Source: Bactericera cockerelli (taxonomy: Eukaryota; Arthropoda; Insecta; Hemiptera; Triozidae). From it: DNA of 64,000 nt. The stretch lies in assembly GCA_024516035.1 (NCBI GenBank), contig CM044955.1:55951257-56015256 (forward strand), in the 5' to 3' direction. A program made the translations under genes and the position numbers. Positions 63,861 through 64,000 of the stretch are shown piece by piece. The notes below the pieces were generated by a model that saw nothing but the letters and a program-made list of their open reading frames with translations, did not search any database and was not told the origin of the DNA. The number at the start of each line of letters is the position of its first letter. Positions within the stretch are counted from its first letter, which is position 1.

Positions 63861-64000
63861 AAGATCTGACGGCACAGGATGAGACATTTTTTCCCTGGTC
63901 ACAATAGATCTTACTAGGTCGCAGTGTTAATTGTATGGTGTTTCATCTGAAACCCTGAAACCACGTCACATAATAATAAATAATAATAATAATGGACCTA

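Overview
This is a 64 kb piece of an AT-rich animal genome with interrupted (intron-containing) genes and a very dense load of transposable-element debris. The mix of a Ty3-type LTR element, a jockey-type non-LTR fragment, Helitron-, hAT- and mariner-like short elements, tRNA- and 5S-derived SINEs and many minisatellites suggests an insect. Hemiptera is my best guess, but that is inference and nothing in the window proves it. There are no bacterial operons, rRNA operons or CRISPR arrays.

Host genes are sparse. The best-supported one runs on the + strand from about 10.4 to 16.3 kb. Five phase-compatible exons (10394-10448, 12997-13196, 13360-13591, 15405-16138, 16194-16304) give a 443-residue C-terminal part of an acidic protein I do not recognise, followed by an AATAAA signal. 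Isolated exon candidates lie at 31698-31782 (-, very good splice sites), 33816-33998 (+, GC-rich terminal exon), 2200-2315 (+, partly made of a SINE) and 58072-58242 (+). A TATA-box promoter with a first exon lies on the - strand at about 57.0-57.26 kb.

The most interesting object is an LTR retrotransposon at 43335-46043 (-). It has 173-bp LTRs with no difference seen between them, a 5-bp target duplication (ATGAG), a primer-binding-like site and a purine tract. Its single 777-codon open frame carries Gag, two CCHC knuckles, an aspartic protease and an integrase core. It has no reverse transcriptase, no RNase H and no integrase zinc finger, because the protease region runs in frame straight into the integrase core. 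Identical LTRs mean it moved recently, so an RT supplied in trans is the simplest explanation. It sits inside a 33-bp minisatellite.

The rest is repeats. I can separate at least seven SINE-like families. Six have tRNA-like heads or tails, and one has a 5S rRNA-derived head that shares its central core with one of the tRNA families. There is a tandem Helitron-like pair near 5.2-5.7 kb, a hAT-like MITE with 8-bp target duplications (36477-36721), foldback MITEs, pogo-like termini, four copies of a conserved transposon C-terminal tail, a jockey-type RT fragment with two frameshifts (61856-62806), and tandem arrays with unit lengths of 21, 29, 33, 38, 47 and 71 bp. Long homopurine/homopyrimidine tracts lie at 3.66-4.11 and 8.85-9.24 kb. 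Boundaries of dispersed repeats were read by eye and may be off by several bases.
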